From Zoroaster sp. YZ-2022 (taxonomy: Eukaryota > Echinodermata > Asteroidea > Forcipulatida > Zoroasteridae), in NCBI GenBank assembly GCA_029582265.1, contig CM055823.1:7112359-7176358 (forward strand): 64,000 bases of DNA, given 5' to 3'. Shown here piece after piece: positions 46,293-61,200 of this stretch. Every line of letters begins with the position of its first letter. The first letter of the stretch is position 1. Below the pieces are notes generated by a model that was not told where the DNA came from, made no database searches, and saw only the letters and a program-made list of their open reading frames with translations. The position numbers were made by a program, and so were the translations under genes.

Positions 46293-49200
46293 TAAAAAAC
46301 ATTTTGCATATCTAGTCACGTAAAGTTTTCAGAAAGCAGGATATCAGAAACTTGAGGGTAATGTAACATGAGTAACCAAAAACGTGATTTTTTTTTATAG
46401 TTGAACTTTGACAACTGGAATTTTCTTCCTACTCATGACCTCTAATATGAAAACAGTTTAATAAATTATCTTTATACAAACACTTTAAAACCCTAACAAT
46501 CCCCATCCAGTCAAACTCCAACACCAGGTTTTGTTGGAATCTGTTAGGATGGGTACTGGACCCCTAAACTGATTGTCTTTTACACTGGGTTAGGCATACC
46601 TCCAGAATCAGAGTCCAACAGTTTGTGTGTACAGTTTGCCATATGGTGTTGGAATTTGCAAGGATGGGTATGGTTCCTAGTAAATTACACGAGGGAGTTA
46701 GGGAATGAAAATGGTAACGTGAGTAACTATGTAATGTGAGTAACCGGTTTTGTAACGTGAGTAACCGGTTTTGTAACGTGAGTAACCGGTTTTGTAACGT
46801 GAGTAACCGGTTTTGTAACGTGAGTAACCATGATAATCATGCCAATAAAGTGGTAAATATAAGTTTTACATGTATAATAATATGTGAATGAATGAAAGTG
46901 TGGTAATAACTGGGTGAATATCATTTTACAATATAAAGGCCAGTAGGAATTTACCCATCATGCATTGTACTTTGTTCTTTTAACACATGGTATTATCTAC
47001 ATGTACATGCGCTCATATGCAACACCTTTTTGTAAAGTCCGTCTTTACCAGTAAATCATTCAGGTATAATTGAATACTATTTTTTTATGCATTCTTTATG
47101 TTTTTTCTTTATGACAGTATAATTAAACTAAACAAAAGCTAAAGAAAAGTGAGGCAAAGACATACAAAGGGTTCATACAAATATGCATGTATGTATACAT
47201 GTACATCAGTCTAACCCTTTTTTCATCAAGTGAAAACGTGTTTTGGCTGTTCTTTTGGATGTTTTCTTTCATGAAGCTACATAATAAGAGGAATGCATCT
47301 CTCAGCTTGGTACATGTATGTGATGCAAATGTCTATAACATATCGTACACGTACGTACACGTGTACACACGTCTATTAACACAGATCTACAGTGTATGCA
47401 CCTACTTTGCTTATAACCGTGCCACTTGAAATGTTCCATGAATCTTAGGAAATGGACATGAAGCAATCTGAGAATATTTTGTTTTATTCTTGGCCTGTGT
47501 TAATCAACTCTGATTTCCAAGTACAATTTACTTAGTTGCACTGTTGCAGTAACCGACATGTATGCAGTTTTTAACTAAAACATAGTTTGGCTTTAACATG
47601 TTTCCAACAATTTATGGATTTTAACTGACAATGTAAATAAGTTTACTTTGTTAATTGTTTCCAGTAGACAAAGGAAGTGGAACAATTCTTGTTTGTTTGA
47701 GAAATTGAAAGGAAATAATCTTCACTTGACTACATCGCAACATTTTGCATTGTTAGTGTTATGTAATTAATCTAAAAGTGAAAAACTAACTAATTTTACC
47801 AAAACGTAAATTTTTTGGGCCATAATTTACATAAAAAGTAAGCATTATAAGCTAGAATTGTTTGATAAACGCATTTATGCTAACATTTAGTGAGCACCAT
47901 TGTGGATTTATGGTCTTCTTACACGGGGACAAACTGTAACGTGAAAAACCGTAACGTGAGTAACCATTTATTTTGTCAATTCCCTGAAATCTTCAATATT
48001 AAAATATTTTGTTCACACCTAATATGTGTACCACTAGTTAAGGTATATCAACCATAACACTTAGTTCCAAGAATACTTGGTATGAGGACACTTTTTGAAT
48101 AAAGCCAGTTGACGTTTTATGCATGTCCGAAAAATGTAACGTGAGTAACCAGCGCTTTTTCTCATATGTAGGGTACCTATAACAATTTTTTTTAAATTAT
48201 TATTTTGTGCTGAGTAAGGTCTGGGCATAAAGCAACTACTATGAGAAAATTGATGAGTGAAATTTATGAGTAAGGAAATTATGGCATTATAAGAGTGGGC
48301 TCAATACCTACAAAATGCCCACAAGCATTACAAAATCCCCAAAGATTCTTGGAAAACATTGCCTGTATATGTTGAAACCATAAAAGACTAACACAAATCT
48401 TACCACAATGATGACCACAGCTGGCCCAACAAAACTCCAAATAATACCGCTTTGTACTGACAACCAGCAACTGAACAAAAGAAAGAATGAAAACAATCTA
48501 CATTCAGAAACAGCCGCACAATTGTTTTTTGATCATTACTGGCGCCTCAACGTAGCTTTGTGCTTTACCTCTATTGTATTCCGCCATGCACACGACTGGT
48601 CCCAGTCTGTGTGAGGTCATTATGATTGTGCTTTATGACCATATAGACACAAATATATTGTCGGCAGAATTTCCATATATTAATATTGTGACTTCTATTC
48701 GCTTTTACACATTTCTCGTGACAAACAAAAACATTGAGCTGAAACGGTTATATTAATTGATAAGCATTCTCGTGACAGTTTTACCGTAACGTCAAGTGTT
48801 ATAACAGGTCAGTCTTTAAAAGCATAATTTGTTGAAATATAATATGCTCGTTTATTTCTTAAAAACACACAGCTCCTTTTCATTTGATTGGTGGAAAACA
48901 CATCACGAGTCCTCAACTAGTTTTGCCATTTGCGGATTCGCTCCAAAAAGTACATTCAATAAAATATTCTATAGGACGCTCGTATCTATAAATCATCGGA
49001 TCAACCTCCAACCAGTGTCGATCCCACACAAGTTTCTGACCCTTGAGACAAGGTTGCGATGTGATAAACAAACTGTTAACACAATATCGATCAAAACCCT
49101 AATTTTTCAGCTAGCAAATTCCCATACTCTTTGATAACTAAAGTAAACTATATAAATAAATATCAGAAATGGCATGATATTTAGAAGTGAGTGAGATGCA

Positions 49201-52200
49201 TAAATACAACTGGAAGCATTTCTGGTTTCCATCGATGTAACCTCTTGATAGGATATTTCTCATTTATACTCACTATTTAGTATTTGTTAAACTACCAGTA
49301 AAATGGCCGACAATACCAGCTATCCCGACTTGTATTAATGGCAAGCCTGTAATAGAAACGTAAAATGCGTTATTTTATCTTTCAGAGTAGATTTTTAACA
49401 ATGATGAACAAAGTGACTGAAAATTACATAGCATAAAACTAGATTTTTTTATTTATTTTGTTTTTAGGGAGCCCCAACAATTTTCCTGGAAAATATTTTG
49501 ATCGAGGTCACAGAACAATACGGTACACCTTGAAGGGTCAACAAATTGAGTCATATATATCATCGTTGGGTTAATATTTTAACAAATGAATAATTAAAAA
49601 CAAGAACCAAAAAACTGGGGTGCACATCTCCCTATCCAGCCATTGGCTACACGCCTATGCCCGATTATCACCGCAAGGAACCACGTGGTTTTGGGTACTA
49701 GAATCAGTGGAGGTGACTTGATAATCGCTCTTAGTCCAAAACTAAACTCAAATATTTTTAATACAAACCCCATGCAGCCAGAGAGTAAATTCTCATCTTT
49801 GACTCGGAATTGAATACTCTGACCACACACAAATACAAATGGCAGGTTTCCACAAACATCCATGTGAATGTAGCACTCAAGAAGTAGAACAGCGTGATCG
49901 ATATGATACCACAAAGCACCTGAGTAAAAGAAAATGTAAATACTTCAAAAATCACATGTATGACAATAATGGTAATAACTGATTATCGTTAACCGATGTT
50001 TGTTTTTAAATTTTGATTTCAGGCCACACACATTATCTAGTCTTGAAAGAACAATTCACCTGCATTTGTTTGACTGAAATGATACTCGTTAAAACCAGGC
50101 TAGGCTGCAATTGGACATCGTTTCATAGCAAAAAATAAAAAAAATAAAAAACACTTTACATCCACCATGCAAAGCTTCAAACCCTACACATTCAAATATC
50201 AAGTAAATACGTTTCGATCAGTATGCTTTGATCGTCTTCAGGAGAAATATTAATTAACCCGAGTGATTATTCAGAACAACCTCGGCAACTTCCTGATTTT
50301 TGAATTTACTTAATTACTAATTATCATCTTTATAAATATTAAAAAATACATAATTTTATGTGTTTAAACGTTTTGTAAATTCTACCAACCTGGTTTTCAG
50401 TGTGATCAATACCAATGGCAAAGATGAGCTGCGACAAAGCAATTGCCACAATGAGCTGAGTGTGGATAAGCCGTTCTTCTTTCATAAGTCTTTAATGTCA
50501 ACAATTTGTCAAATGAAAACAAAAATTTTTTGTTTTAGTTTTAGTTATTTTTCACGGATCAATAATTTAGGAACAGTGATAACTTCCTGCTTACAAAACT
50601 ACAAAATTGTTATCTGAAAGCTAACAATTGATGTGGTTACAATCGTCCTAAACTGTTGTGTGAAGTGCTTTCACTTTAAAGAAAAGTGAAAATATTTCTA
50701 ATTTGAGTTTCCAAAATTTCCAGCTATTTTCCTCTTATCATCGCTTTTAAACCATTTGTAAAAAGAAAGGTATACAGCATTGGTATTTGGTACCGTGCGT
50801 TCATCTCAAATTTTTAGTTTTTAAGAAATATATCATAAAACTAGTCTGCGAAAATTTCATCACAAAATAATAGTTAATGGCCTTATGTTTCGAACCCAGC
50901 AAGTTCTTTCTCAAAGGCAAAATGGACGATATACAGACACGCCCCACAAATTTAACAATGGGCAGAAGTTAGTCACGTGTGAAAGGAACACAAAAGAATA
51001 GGGATACAAGAAGCAGAGTCACGTGCTGGCCGTGGACCAGACAAATAATCGATTAAATGAAAGTGAAAGTACAGGGAGAGCAGGAGTTTTTGGCTGAAAG
51101 ATGAAAGCAAAAGATGAGTGAAAATTTAAGTGTTAGACAAATAAACAGACAAATAAACTAACGAGCAAAACCAATGTAGAACAAATCTAAAAGTCTGTGG
51201 ATAAAGAAAAAAATAATATTAATTAATCCTTCCTGTATGTTGAGACCATGGGGGATAAATGGTATAGGTAAGCCTGATCCACAATGTTTTTCAACAGCTA
51301 ATTCTCTATTTAATAGTTTCATTACAATAGGTGCTAATGTGTTTGAGAAAAAGATTTTTATCTTTCTATGTTAAGGACCTAGCACCTTTAAAATAAAAAA
51401 ATGTTTTCAGAGTTACTCCCATTTACTCAAAGATGAAAGCATTTCGGGCGAAATAATTTCTCAGGATGATTGTGACTTGTACAAACTTATCATAATGTAC
51501 GTTTTTCGATAATTGTTAATGATAATCTGATAACCAATGTTCCCTATAAATAATGTTTTTCTGACATACTGTACGTAACAGGTCTCATATTAACGTATTC
51601 ATTTAGGAGACATCGTGTCTCATGAAGCTTTTTTTTAATGTCAGCATGGATACAAAATACTATTTAGTTCATTCTGAACACTAAAATCGTGCGTTTTGTC
51701 TTGAATACTACTAATGTACACAGAAAATAAAAACCAACAACATTAGCAAGCAGGGAATAAATTTATTTAAGCAAACCTCAAACTGATGAATGTGATTATC
51801 GTCAGACATGCACATATGATTGTCGCGATGCACCCCAAATTGCTAATTATGTGCAACGCCCTCTCGTGTCCGCCATCAATCTGAATAATAATACAAATAA
51901 CAAATGATTAAGCAAACATATAGAGATCGTCACGTTTCAGGAGTAGTGGAATTGAGGAATACCGAAACTGCTCGAAAGTTTCTGGGACGCGGTTGGCTTT
52001 TCGACTTTTTAAATTCGCGCCAGAATTGACTTAATGAGTGGAAAGCAAAATTATGTTTCTAAGAAAATAATCATATGGTTTTATTTTACTCACCTCTACA
52101 TCCACAACCCGCATAACGACAGTGAAACTGGTGAGATGATAACACTCGCAAATGATGGTACCCAGCTCAATCTTGGTTTCACACCCACTGCTGTTCCACG

Positions 52201-55200
52201 AGTACTTTCTTGGACTCTCAGAACTATAGGATATAGATTGTGGGTTTAAAATGTTTAATAAAAAAACAATGATTTTTGGGGATGTTGGACGAAATATTCA
52301 TTAACAGGAAAAAACCCAGAACCCCCCTTCGGTATATATTTAGAAAAAACAATGTTGGGATTTTTATTTTTATTTTCTTTGCCCCAAAAATTACTTTTGT
52401 GCATTATTTTGGTAACGGAATTACGTGTGATTTTCTCATGTTTTATTTTTTAATTTTTGGAGAACACGAAAAATAATTTTAATTTCTTTTTACATACAAA
52501 GTAATCTTTGGTACAAAGGCTATCTAGAGACACAAACAATTATTTTCCCACAAATCATAATGTCCAAGAGAATTAAATTTGAATTTTAAACGAAAATTCC
52601 ACATTTTGAGACTTACTACCCTAAAATCCATATTTCTCCCAGAAAACATGAGTTTTTCGAATTTTATGAAATATGAAATATTCCTCTATTGCTAATGTAA
52701 AATTTTGATTTTTTTTCTCTCCCATGCTCAATGCATAAATTATTCAATGCCAAAGCCGTCAATTCGGACGCAGCCTTAAATGTCCTCTTCCAATTGTTTA
52801 CGTATTTCTCAGCATGCGCACGATATTGAAAACAATTAGGGGAACGGCAGGTCTGCTGCCATCTAGTGTTTCAAAAGTCTCTCATTCTGAAAATGAGCCA
52901 GTCATTCATTATCAAGCGACTGGGAACGATATAGCCCAGTTAGTCGATTCCGACATGTGACATTTAAACCCGCTTAGTAGATCTCATTTTTTTCTTTCAA
53001 ATTTTGATTTTGTTAATAGTTCATTCTGCTGTAGTTTTAAGTGCTTTGTCATGTCAACAAAAAAGTAGATGAAATAAATGGAGTTAAGTAACTCCACTGA
53101 ATGAAAACAAGAACAAACAAACAAAACAAAATTAAAACTCGCCTTCCAATGTTTTCGAGCCACACACAAACTGGAGTCTTATTTTTTGTCTCCTGAAAGG
53201 AAAATAGATTCGAAATGTAGTTGCAGAAATAAGTCCAGAGATCAGCGTCTTTACAGCGTCTTGACACTATTTGTAATCTCTAAGAAGAGTAAGAGCATTA
53301 GTATAAATTGACCACAATTTACATAAAACTTATTTCGTGTAAAATTGAAGATCGTAAGGGAAATCCGTTGAAATCTTTCTGTCTAAGGTGCAATCATTTT
53401 ACCAAATATTGTACTGTAATGCTTTAAATTTGGACCTGTACTCCATAATTTGTATGTACAAAAATTCTGAGCAAGAAAACATTCCTGTACAATATAATTA
53501 GTAAAATAATTTCCATATAGAATTTTAGACTTGATGAAACGATAATTCCACAATGAGAACAATCGCCTGGAAATTTTGTTTCATTTGAACATTGATAATT
53601 TTCTGTTAGAAAGGAAAACAAATACTTTGCAATGAGATACTTCATAATAAGTTTGTCAGAAGCTTGGGTTGATATTAAAGTTGACATCTTTCGGACTATT
53701 CTTCAGAAATTTTGATATCAGATAATTATCAATGTTGTACCTTCCCTTGAATGAACTGGTCAATAATTTGAATCTGGACTATGGTCTCTTAATAGCATGA
53801 TTTAGAATTACATGAATATCAATCCAGGTTAATATAGTTAAATATAGTTAGGGGCCGTTCACAATTGTCAACATTTTCACGAGCGTACAAACCGTACGCT
53901 GGGGGGGGGGGGTTAATGCCCGCCGTACGCTTTTTTTTTTTTTTTAAATGTCGATATGTTTTCTCGCCCGTTAATGCCCGCCTAACGCTTGTTTTTTTTT
54001 TTAAATGTCGATCTGTTTTCTCGCCCGTCACCACAGCCGACAGCCGCAACCGATGCCGAGCGAGCACTGGCCGAGCCGGTCGCGGCCCGGGGGCCGTCCC
54101 GCATCGCATCCCATGAACGTGTAATGTGTACAGCATGCGCGGCATTGTCCTACACACGTACATGAAAATGTACTGTATTTTACATGTACATGTATACATG
54201 TCGTTCGTATCCACTGCGTGTTTTAACGGCCGGCCCCGTCCATGCACACACAATCAGACACACGTCCCACACGCACAAACAAGACTGCCTGGACAAGTTC
54301 ATTTTATGTATAGGGTAAATATTATCAAAATATTATAAATAAACTAATCGGTTTCAAACAGAACATTTGTAAATGTTTATTTGCATTGTAAAAGGCTTCA
54401 GTAATGTAATAATTTAATACAAAATACAAATAAAACATTTTATATCTCTGTTTCCATTTTTAAAAGAGGGGATTACCGTTTAAAACGGTAATTACCTCTT
54501 TTAAAAATGCAGTGTTCCCAAACCGAGATTGCGCGCAAATAATTGCGCAATGTCCCTTCCGTTCCCTAGCTACCTGTACTGTAGCATACACACGCAAATC
54601 ACATGCAAATGTCTATATATAGACTTGTGTGAAAAAAAATCAACATTTTTTTCGTACGCTTTTAGGGGGGGGGGGGGGTCTTGAAAAAGTGTACTCTTTG
54701 TACGCTCGTGAAAATGTTGACAATTGTGAACGGCCCCTTATACACTATTGGTGATCTCGGGTTGACTATGACGTACCTGCCAGGCAAATTTTACAGTGAT
54801 GGGTTCCGTGAAAGGAGGTGCTTTGGGTGGGTTCAAAGCGACCGTCACCAGAGGGAATGGTATATCCAGCACATTACATTCAAATTCCCTGGGAAATAAA
54901 TATCAGGAAATGGTTGTATTGTATTGTTCAGGAAGCCTATCCGCTCTGTGTACGTCATAGCAATTTAGCTGTGAATGTACACTCTGTGTGTTGATGACAG
55001 GGTACTTTGCTGGCTTCAAGTATGCACCTGCTACTGGACTACTATCACAAAAATAAAGTACTGGAGCGGTGGGGGTGGGTGAAGGGTTTCACGTGATCCG
55101 AGGCTGTACGGGCATTGTAGGCCATACCATCAATGTAGCAGGGGACAATCAAAAGCCAAGCTTAAGTTGTTTTTTCTAATTATTATGTCAATCTAACACT

Positions 55201-58200
55201 TTTAAATTTAACCTCACAATGAAATGACATTATGAACAGAAGATTTTATAAAAATAATGTAATGTTGAACTAATACGCTATCTTTGCGCTCTCGATCAGT
55301 GTATATCTAAAAACAAACATGCGCCCGCAACAGCTCATGCACGGAACGAATAACGCACTCAATTAGGTTGATATAAGACAGGTTATGTGATAGATGTGCC
55401 AACGATGTTACTTTTAAGATGTTACGTACCCACTATCAGCACAGTAATCTAGTGGTACAAACTCGTCCACGTTCTCCATTTTCATTACCAGCAGCGATCG
55501 GCATTCAGTCTCTGTCAGTAAGAAACATTATATTAACGTTGCTGACACCAGTGAATTATTTTTAGAATGATTTGCGATCTGGAAAGGGAAAATGGAAGCA
55601 CTATCTTTCCCCTTTGTTTTCGATTACCATGTAAGTATACATTTAGGCCTACAAATGTTTTGTTTTGCCATGGGACCTTAGTCAGCAGGAGCCCCCTTTT
55701 GTTATGAGCCTTCGTAGTTACCACCTTGGATACCGACGTAGACGTAAGGGTCCATAAATGTAAAATGATCGTGAGTTTTCAAATACCGACATTGTGTTGT
55801 TCCTTTAAAGGGAAAGTACCACATTGGTAATGTTGCCTGTTAATGTTTAGCTTATTAAATTAGTTCGTTAACGAGAGACAGTGAAAAGTATTTAGATGTT
55901 TCCTACTCATTCTAATGCGGAGTTTAGGATTTTTTCCTAAATTCCAACTATAAATTATTTCACTCTGCTAAAGTGACAGCGCATCAGACAACATAATTTT
56001 AGGGAAGATTAATGCCATCATCAGCTGATCATCAGGTACGTTTGACATTACAATTCGATTTATATTATTTTTTGTTTTTAATAACTCATTCTATATGATA
56101 CCTTACTTTAAGTCCTACATTGTTTATGGAAACCTATAGTGGTAATATATTCAAAATTTCTTGGCAATTTTTATTATTATTTTTTTTCCCCCCGTAAGCA
56201 TAATTACCATTTCCCGTCAATGCCGATGAAGGTACGAAGATTGACGAGAACGAATTCGGTTGTACTCTCGAATAGTTGCCACAGCCATCCGAGGTTACAT
56301 TGTCTGGCTTCCAGATTTCAACATCTGTTGTGAAAGGAAGATTTACACATAATATACTTATAAATTATTTATCATAATAAAATATTTAAAGTCATGTATA
56401 CATTATTGGTATTATTAGCAAAACTGCGTCTAAAAGTATCCAAGTTTCAGCTGATTACTTTGTGTCCTTATGGACGGAACAAATATAAAAACAAAAATAT
56501 AACGTTTATCTTAAGTTGAAAAAAAAAACAATTCTAGAAAATGTTGGATTAATTTACTTAATTGATATAATTATTTCAAGGGATGTTTGATATCAACTTT
56601 ACACCAGCTAACATTCGTTCACGTAAATTTACCTTTAAATTTACCTTTTAATTTACCTTTTAAGTTACCTTTTAATTTACCTTTTAATTTACCCTGGATC
56701 TGGCCCAGGAGAGTTCCGTGTAAGTTTACCTCTTAATCTAAAAAATGTGATCCTTTGTTTTTCATAACCAATGTGATTAGGTGCTTTAAATGCATTGCTG
56801 AATACACCCACCGTTTATTCGATGTATCAGTGGGCGACTTTTAAAACGCTATCTAGGCGGCAGCCTACTTGCCTGTTCTCAATATTGTGCGCATGCTCAC
56901 TGAGAATTAGGTTAGCAATCGAAAAAGACCAGTCTCTACGGTAGCACTGTAGCGTCTCAAAGACTCCAATATAGACCTTGATCACGGTGCACCCATCTTG
57001 TTTTTCTACCATACAATAGACGTGACCATACCGAGGCTGGAAAGACAAATATAGTCTGGTCCCGTCTATGTATTGATATTCAACGCAATGGTAATAATTG
57101 CGAAGAAAAATGGCCGTAACATCATTACTGTTTATTTGCATCTTGAGTTACCTGTGCCACCGGCTAAGGAATGACCTTTGATCTGAACAGGTGAAGCCCA
57201 GGTTTCAGTCATCAAAAATCCTTGAAGTAGTGCTTCAAGAACATTCGGTCCGATTGTCACTTGCAGCTCGTTGTTAAAATTAGTGCCATAGAGGCATCTC
57301 CATAAATCGTTGATCTCTTCAGGTGCGGTTGCGTTAGGAAGAAAATCACCATCATCGGCCTAAAAATAATTATAATAAATATCTATGAAAATAACATAAG
57401 ACAACTATATCTACATAAAACAATAGCTTATAATAATTTAAAATCAATTTAAAATCAACATTGGTAATATATACCTTAACATTTAATACGTCGCAAACAA
57501 AATAGTATTGCTGAGGACTACGATTGATAAGAATGAAGGTCTTGCCTGCCATAATGAGGTGGCATTTAACAAGAAAAAATAACCTTAATAAACACTGAAT
57601 TTTCGCTTGTGGTTGTAGACTTGTAGTAAATACCCCGCCTCATCAATATACGACGATCCAGCCTATCAATAAAACTGCAGCGATTGACCAATTGTTTTCA
57701 AGTAAACTAACCTGGGTAAGCAGTTTCAACGTAGGCTATTAACCTAACCTGGGAGGTTTTGTTACACCAGGTGCTCCCGTGTTTGAGAAACAGTTTGTTA
57801 CAGTTTTCCTCGTCTCTAGATTAAAGCTCTTCAGATGGAATCATTTCTCACGATGATTGAAACGTGTACCAAGTTTACACCGTGTGAAATTCTCAAATGA
57901 GTAGTAATTAGTTCTGAAAAGAACTGGAGTTCTTTTCAGAACTAATTACCACTCAATTGAGAATTTCACATGGTGTCACCGCAATTAGTCTTACTTATCC
58001 TCCTCATCACCATGCAAAGCTTTACCTAACTTTACACCGATTAAGATTTATATAATAATTCGATAATTTAATAATCTGGGATCATTTCCTAAGCTGCTGA
58101 GCACAGACACAATATGCTTAGACAAAAGTGTTACCAGCCAAATTGTCATGTAATGTATAGGCCTATGGCCTCTGGCAGGTTCACATGTAAATTTTGCTGA

Positions 58201-61200
58201 GCAGATAAATTGGCTAAGCAATATTTTCTGTTTAGCAGCTCTATGAGATAAGGCCCTTGTAGTTACCAATGGTGTTCCTCTTCTAAAGTATTGTGCTATC
58301 CCCCTGGTTAAGTTTTCTAAGGTTGTACATTCTTAGTATCTATGGGGGTTAAGAAGTTTAGCAGCTCTATGAGATAAGGCCCTTGTAGTATGGTGTTCCT
58401 CCTCTAAAGTATTGTGCTATCCCCCTGGTTAAGTTTTCTAAGGTTGTACATTCTTAGTATCTATGGGGGTTAAGAAGTTTAGCAGCTCTATGAGATAAGG
58501 CCCTTGTAGTTACCAATGGTGTTCCTCCTCTAAAGTATTGTGCTATCCCCCTGGTTAAGTTTTCTAAGGTTGTACATTCTTAGTATCTATGGGGGTTAAG
58601 AAGTTTAGCAGCTCAATGAGATAAGGCCCTTGTAGTTACCAATGGTGTTCCTCCTCTAAAGTATTGTGCTATCCCACTGGTTAAGTTTTCTAAGGTTGTA
58701 CATTCTTAGTATCTATGTGGGTTAAGAAGTTTAGCAGCTCTATGAGATAAGGCCCTTGTAGTTACCAATGGTGTTCCTCTTCTAAAGTATTGTGCTATCC
58801 CCCTGGTTAAGTTTTCTAAGGTTGTACATTCTTAGTATCTATGGGGGTTAAGAAGTTTAGCAGCTCTATGAGATAAGGCCCTTGTAGTTACCAATGGTGT
58901 TCCTGCTCTAAAGTATTGTGCTATCCCCCTGGTTAAGTTTTCTAAGGTTGTACATTCTTAGTATCTATGGGGTTAAGAAGTTTAGCAGCTCAATGAGATA
59001 AGGCCCTTGTAGTTACCAATGGTGTTCCTGCTCTAAAGTATTGTGCTATCCCCCTGGTTAAGTTTTCTAAGGTTGTACATTCTTAGTATCTATGGGGGTT
59101 AAGAAGTTTAGCAGCTCTATGAGATAAGGCCCTTGTAGTTACCAATGGTGTTCCTCCTCTAAAGTATTGTGCTATCCACCTGGTTAAGTTTTCTAAGGAT
59201 GTAACTACATTCTTAGTATCTATGTGGTTAAAGAAGTTTAGAAGCTCAATGAGATAAGGCCCTTGTAGTTACCAATGGTGTTCCTCTTCTAAGTATTGTG
59301 CTATCCCCTGGTTAAGTTTTCTAAGGTTGTACATTCTTAGTATCTATGTGGGTTAAGAAGTTTAGCAGCTCTATGAGATAAGGCCCTTGTAGTTACCAAT
59401 GGTGTTCCTCTTCTAAAGTATTGTGCTATCCCCCTGGTTAAGTTTTCTAAGGTTGTACATTCTTAGTATCTATGGGGGTTAAGAAGTTTAGCAGCTCAAT
59501 GAGATAAGGCCCTTGTAGTATGGTGTTCCTCTTCTAAAGTATTGTGCTATCCCCCTGGTTAAGTTTTCTAAGGTTGTACATTCTTAGTATCTATGTGGGT
59601 TAAGAAGTTTAGCAGCTCTATGAGATAAGGCCCTTGTAGTTACCAATGGTGTTCCTCCTCTAAAGTATTGTGCTATCCCCCTGGTTAAGTTTTCTAAGGT
59701 TGTATGTACATTCTTAGTATCTATGGGGGTTAAGAAGTTTAGCAGCTCAATGAGATAAGGCCCTTGTAGTATGGTGTTCCTCTTCTAAAGTATTGTGCTA
59801 TCCCCCTGGTTAAGTTTTCTAAGGTTGTACATTCTTAGTATCTATGTGGGTTAAGAAGTTTAGCAGCTCTATGAGATAAGGCCCTTGTAGTTACCAATGG
59901 TGTTCCTCCTCTAAAGTATTGTGCTATCCCCTGGTTAAGTTTTCTAAGGTTGTACATTCTTAGTATCTATGGGGTTAAGAAGTTTAGCAGCTCTATGAGA
60001 TAAGGCCCTTGTAGTTACCAATGGTGTTCCTCTCTAAAGTATTGTGCTATCCCCTGGTTAAGTTTTCTAAGGTTGTACATTCTTAGTATCTATGGGGGTT
60101 AAGAAGTTTAGCAGCTCAATGAGATAAGGCCCTTGTAGTTACCAATGGTGTTCCTCTTCTAAAGTATTGTGCTATCCCCCTGGTTAAGTTTTCTAAGGTT
60201 GTACATTCTTAGTATCTATGGGGGTTAAGAAGTTTAGCAGCTCTATGAGATAAGGCCCTTGTAGTTACCAATGGTGTTCCTCCTCTAAAGTATTGTGCTA
60301 TCCCCCTGGTTAAGTTTTCTAAGGTTGTACATTCTTAGTATCTATGGGGGTTAAGAAGTTTAGCAGCTCAATGAGATAAGGCCCTTGTAGTTACCAATGG
60401 TGTTCCTCCTAAAGTATTGTGCTATCCCCCTGGTTAAGTTTTCTAAGGTTGTACATTCTTAGTATCTATGGGGGTTAAGAAGTTTAGCAGCTCAATGAGA
60501 TAAGGCCCTTGTAGTATGGTGTTCCTGCTCTAAAGTATTGTGCTATCCCCCTGGTTAAGTTTTCTAAGGTTGTACATTCTTAGTATCTATGTGGGTTAAG
60601 AAGTTTAGCAGCTCTATGAGATAAGGCCCTTGTAGTTACCAATGGTGTTCCTGCTCTAAAGTATTGTGCTATCCCCTGGTTAAGTTTTCTAAGGTTGTAC
60701 ATTCTTAGTATCTATGTGGGTTAAGTTTAGCAGCTCCCCTGAGATAAGGCCCTTGAGATAGTTACCAATGGTTAAGTTCCTCTTCTAAAGTATTGTGCTA
60801 TCCCCCTGGTTAAGTTTTCTAAGGTTGTACATTCTTAGTATCTATGGGGGTTAAGAAGTTTAGCAGCTCTATGAGATAAGGCCCTTGTAGTTACCAATGG
60901 TGTTCCTGCTCTAAAGTATTGTGCTATCCCCCTGGTTAAGTTTTCTAAGGTTGTACATTCTTAGTATCTATGGGGGTTAAGAAGTTTAGCAGCTCAATGA
61001 GATAAGGCCCTTGTAGTTACCAATGGTGTTCCTCCTAAAGTATTGTGCTATCCCCCTGGTTAAGTTTTCTAAGGTTGTACATTCTTAGTATCTATGGGGG
61101 TTAAGAAGTTTAGCAGCTCTATGAGATAAGGCCCTTGTAGTTACCAATGGTGTTCCTGCTCTAAAGTATTGTGCTATCCCCCTGGTTAAGTTTTCTAAGT

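Noticed and set aside
53819..54253. 144-codon minus-strand ORF
   Set aside because: It lies within the 41-bp-TIR transposon and reads through poly-Pro/Lys from G- and T-runs.
56827..57141. Whole 104-codon ORF as one gene
   Set aside because: Only 56901-57065 is exon; the ends overlap splice sites, and the ATG is inside the intron.
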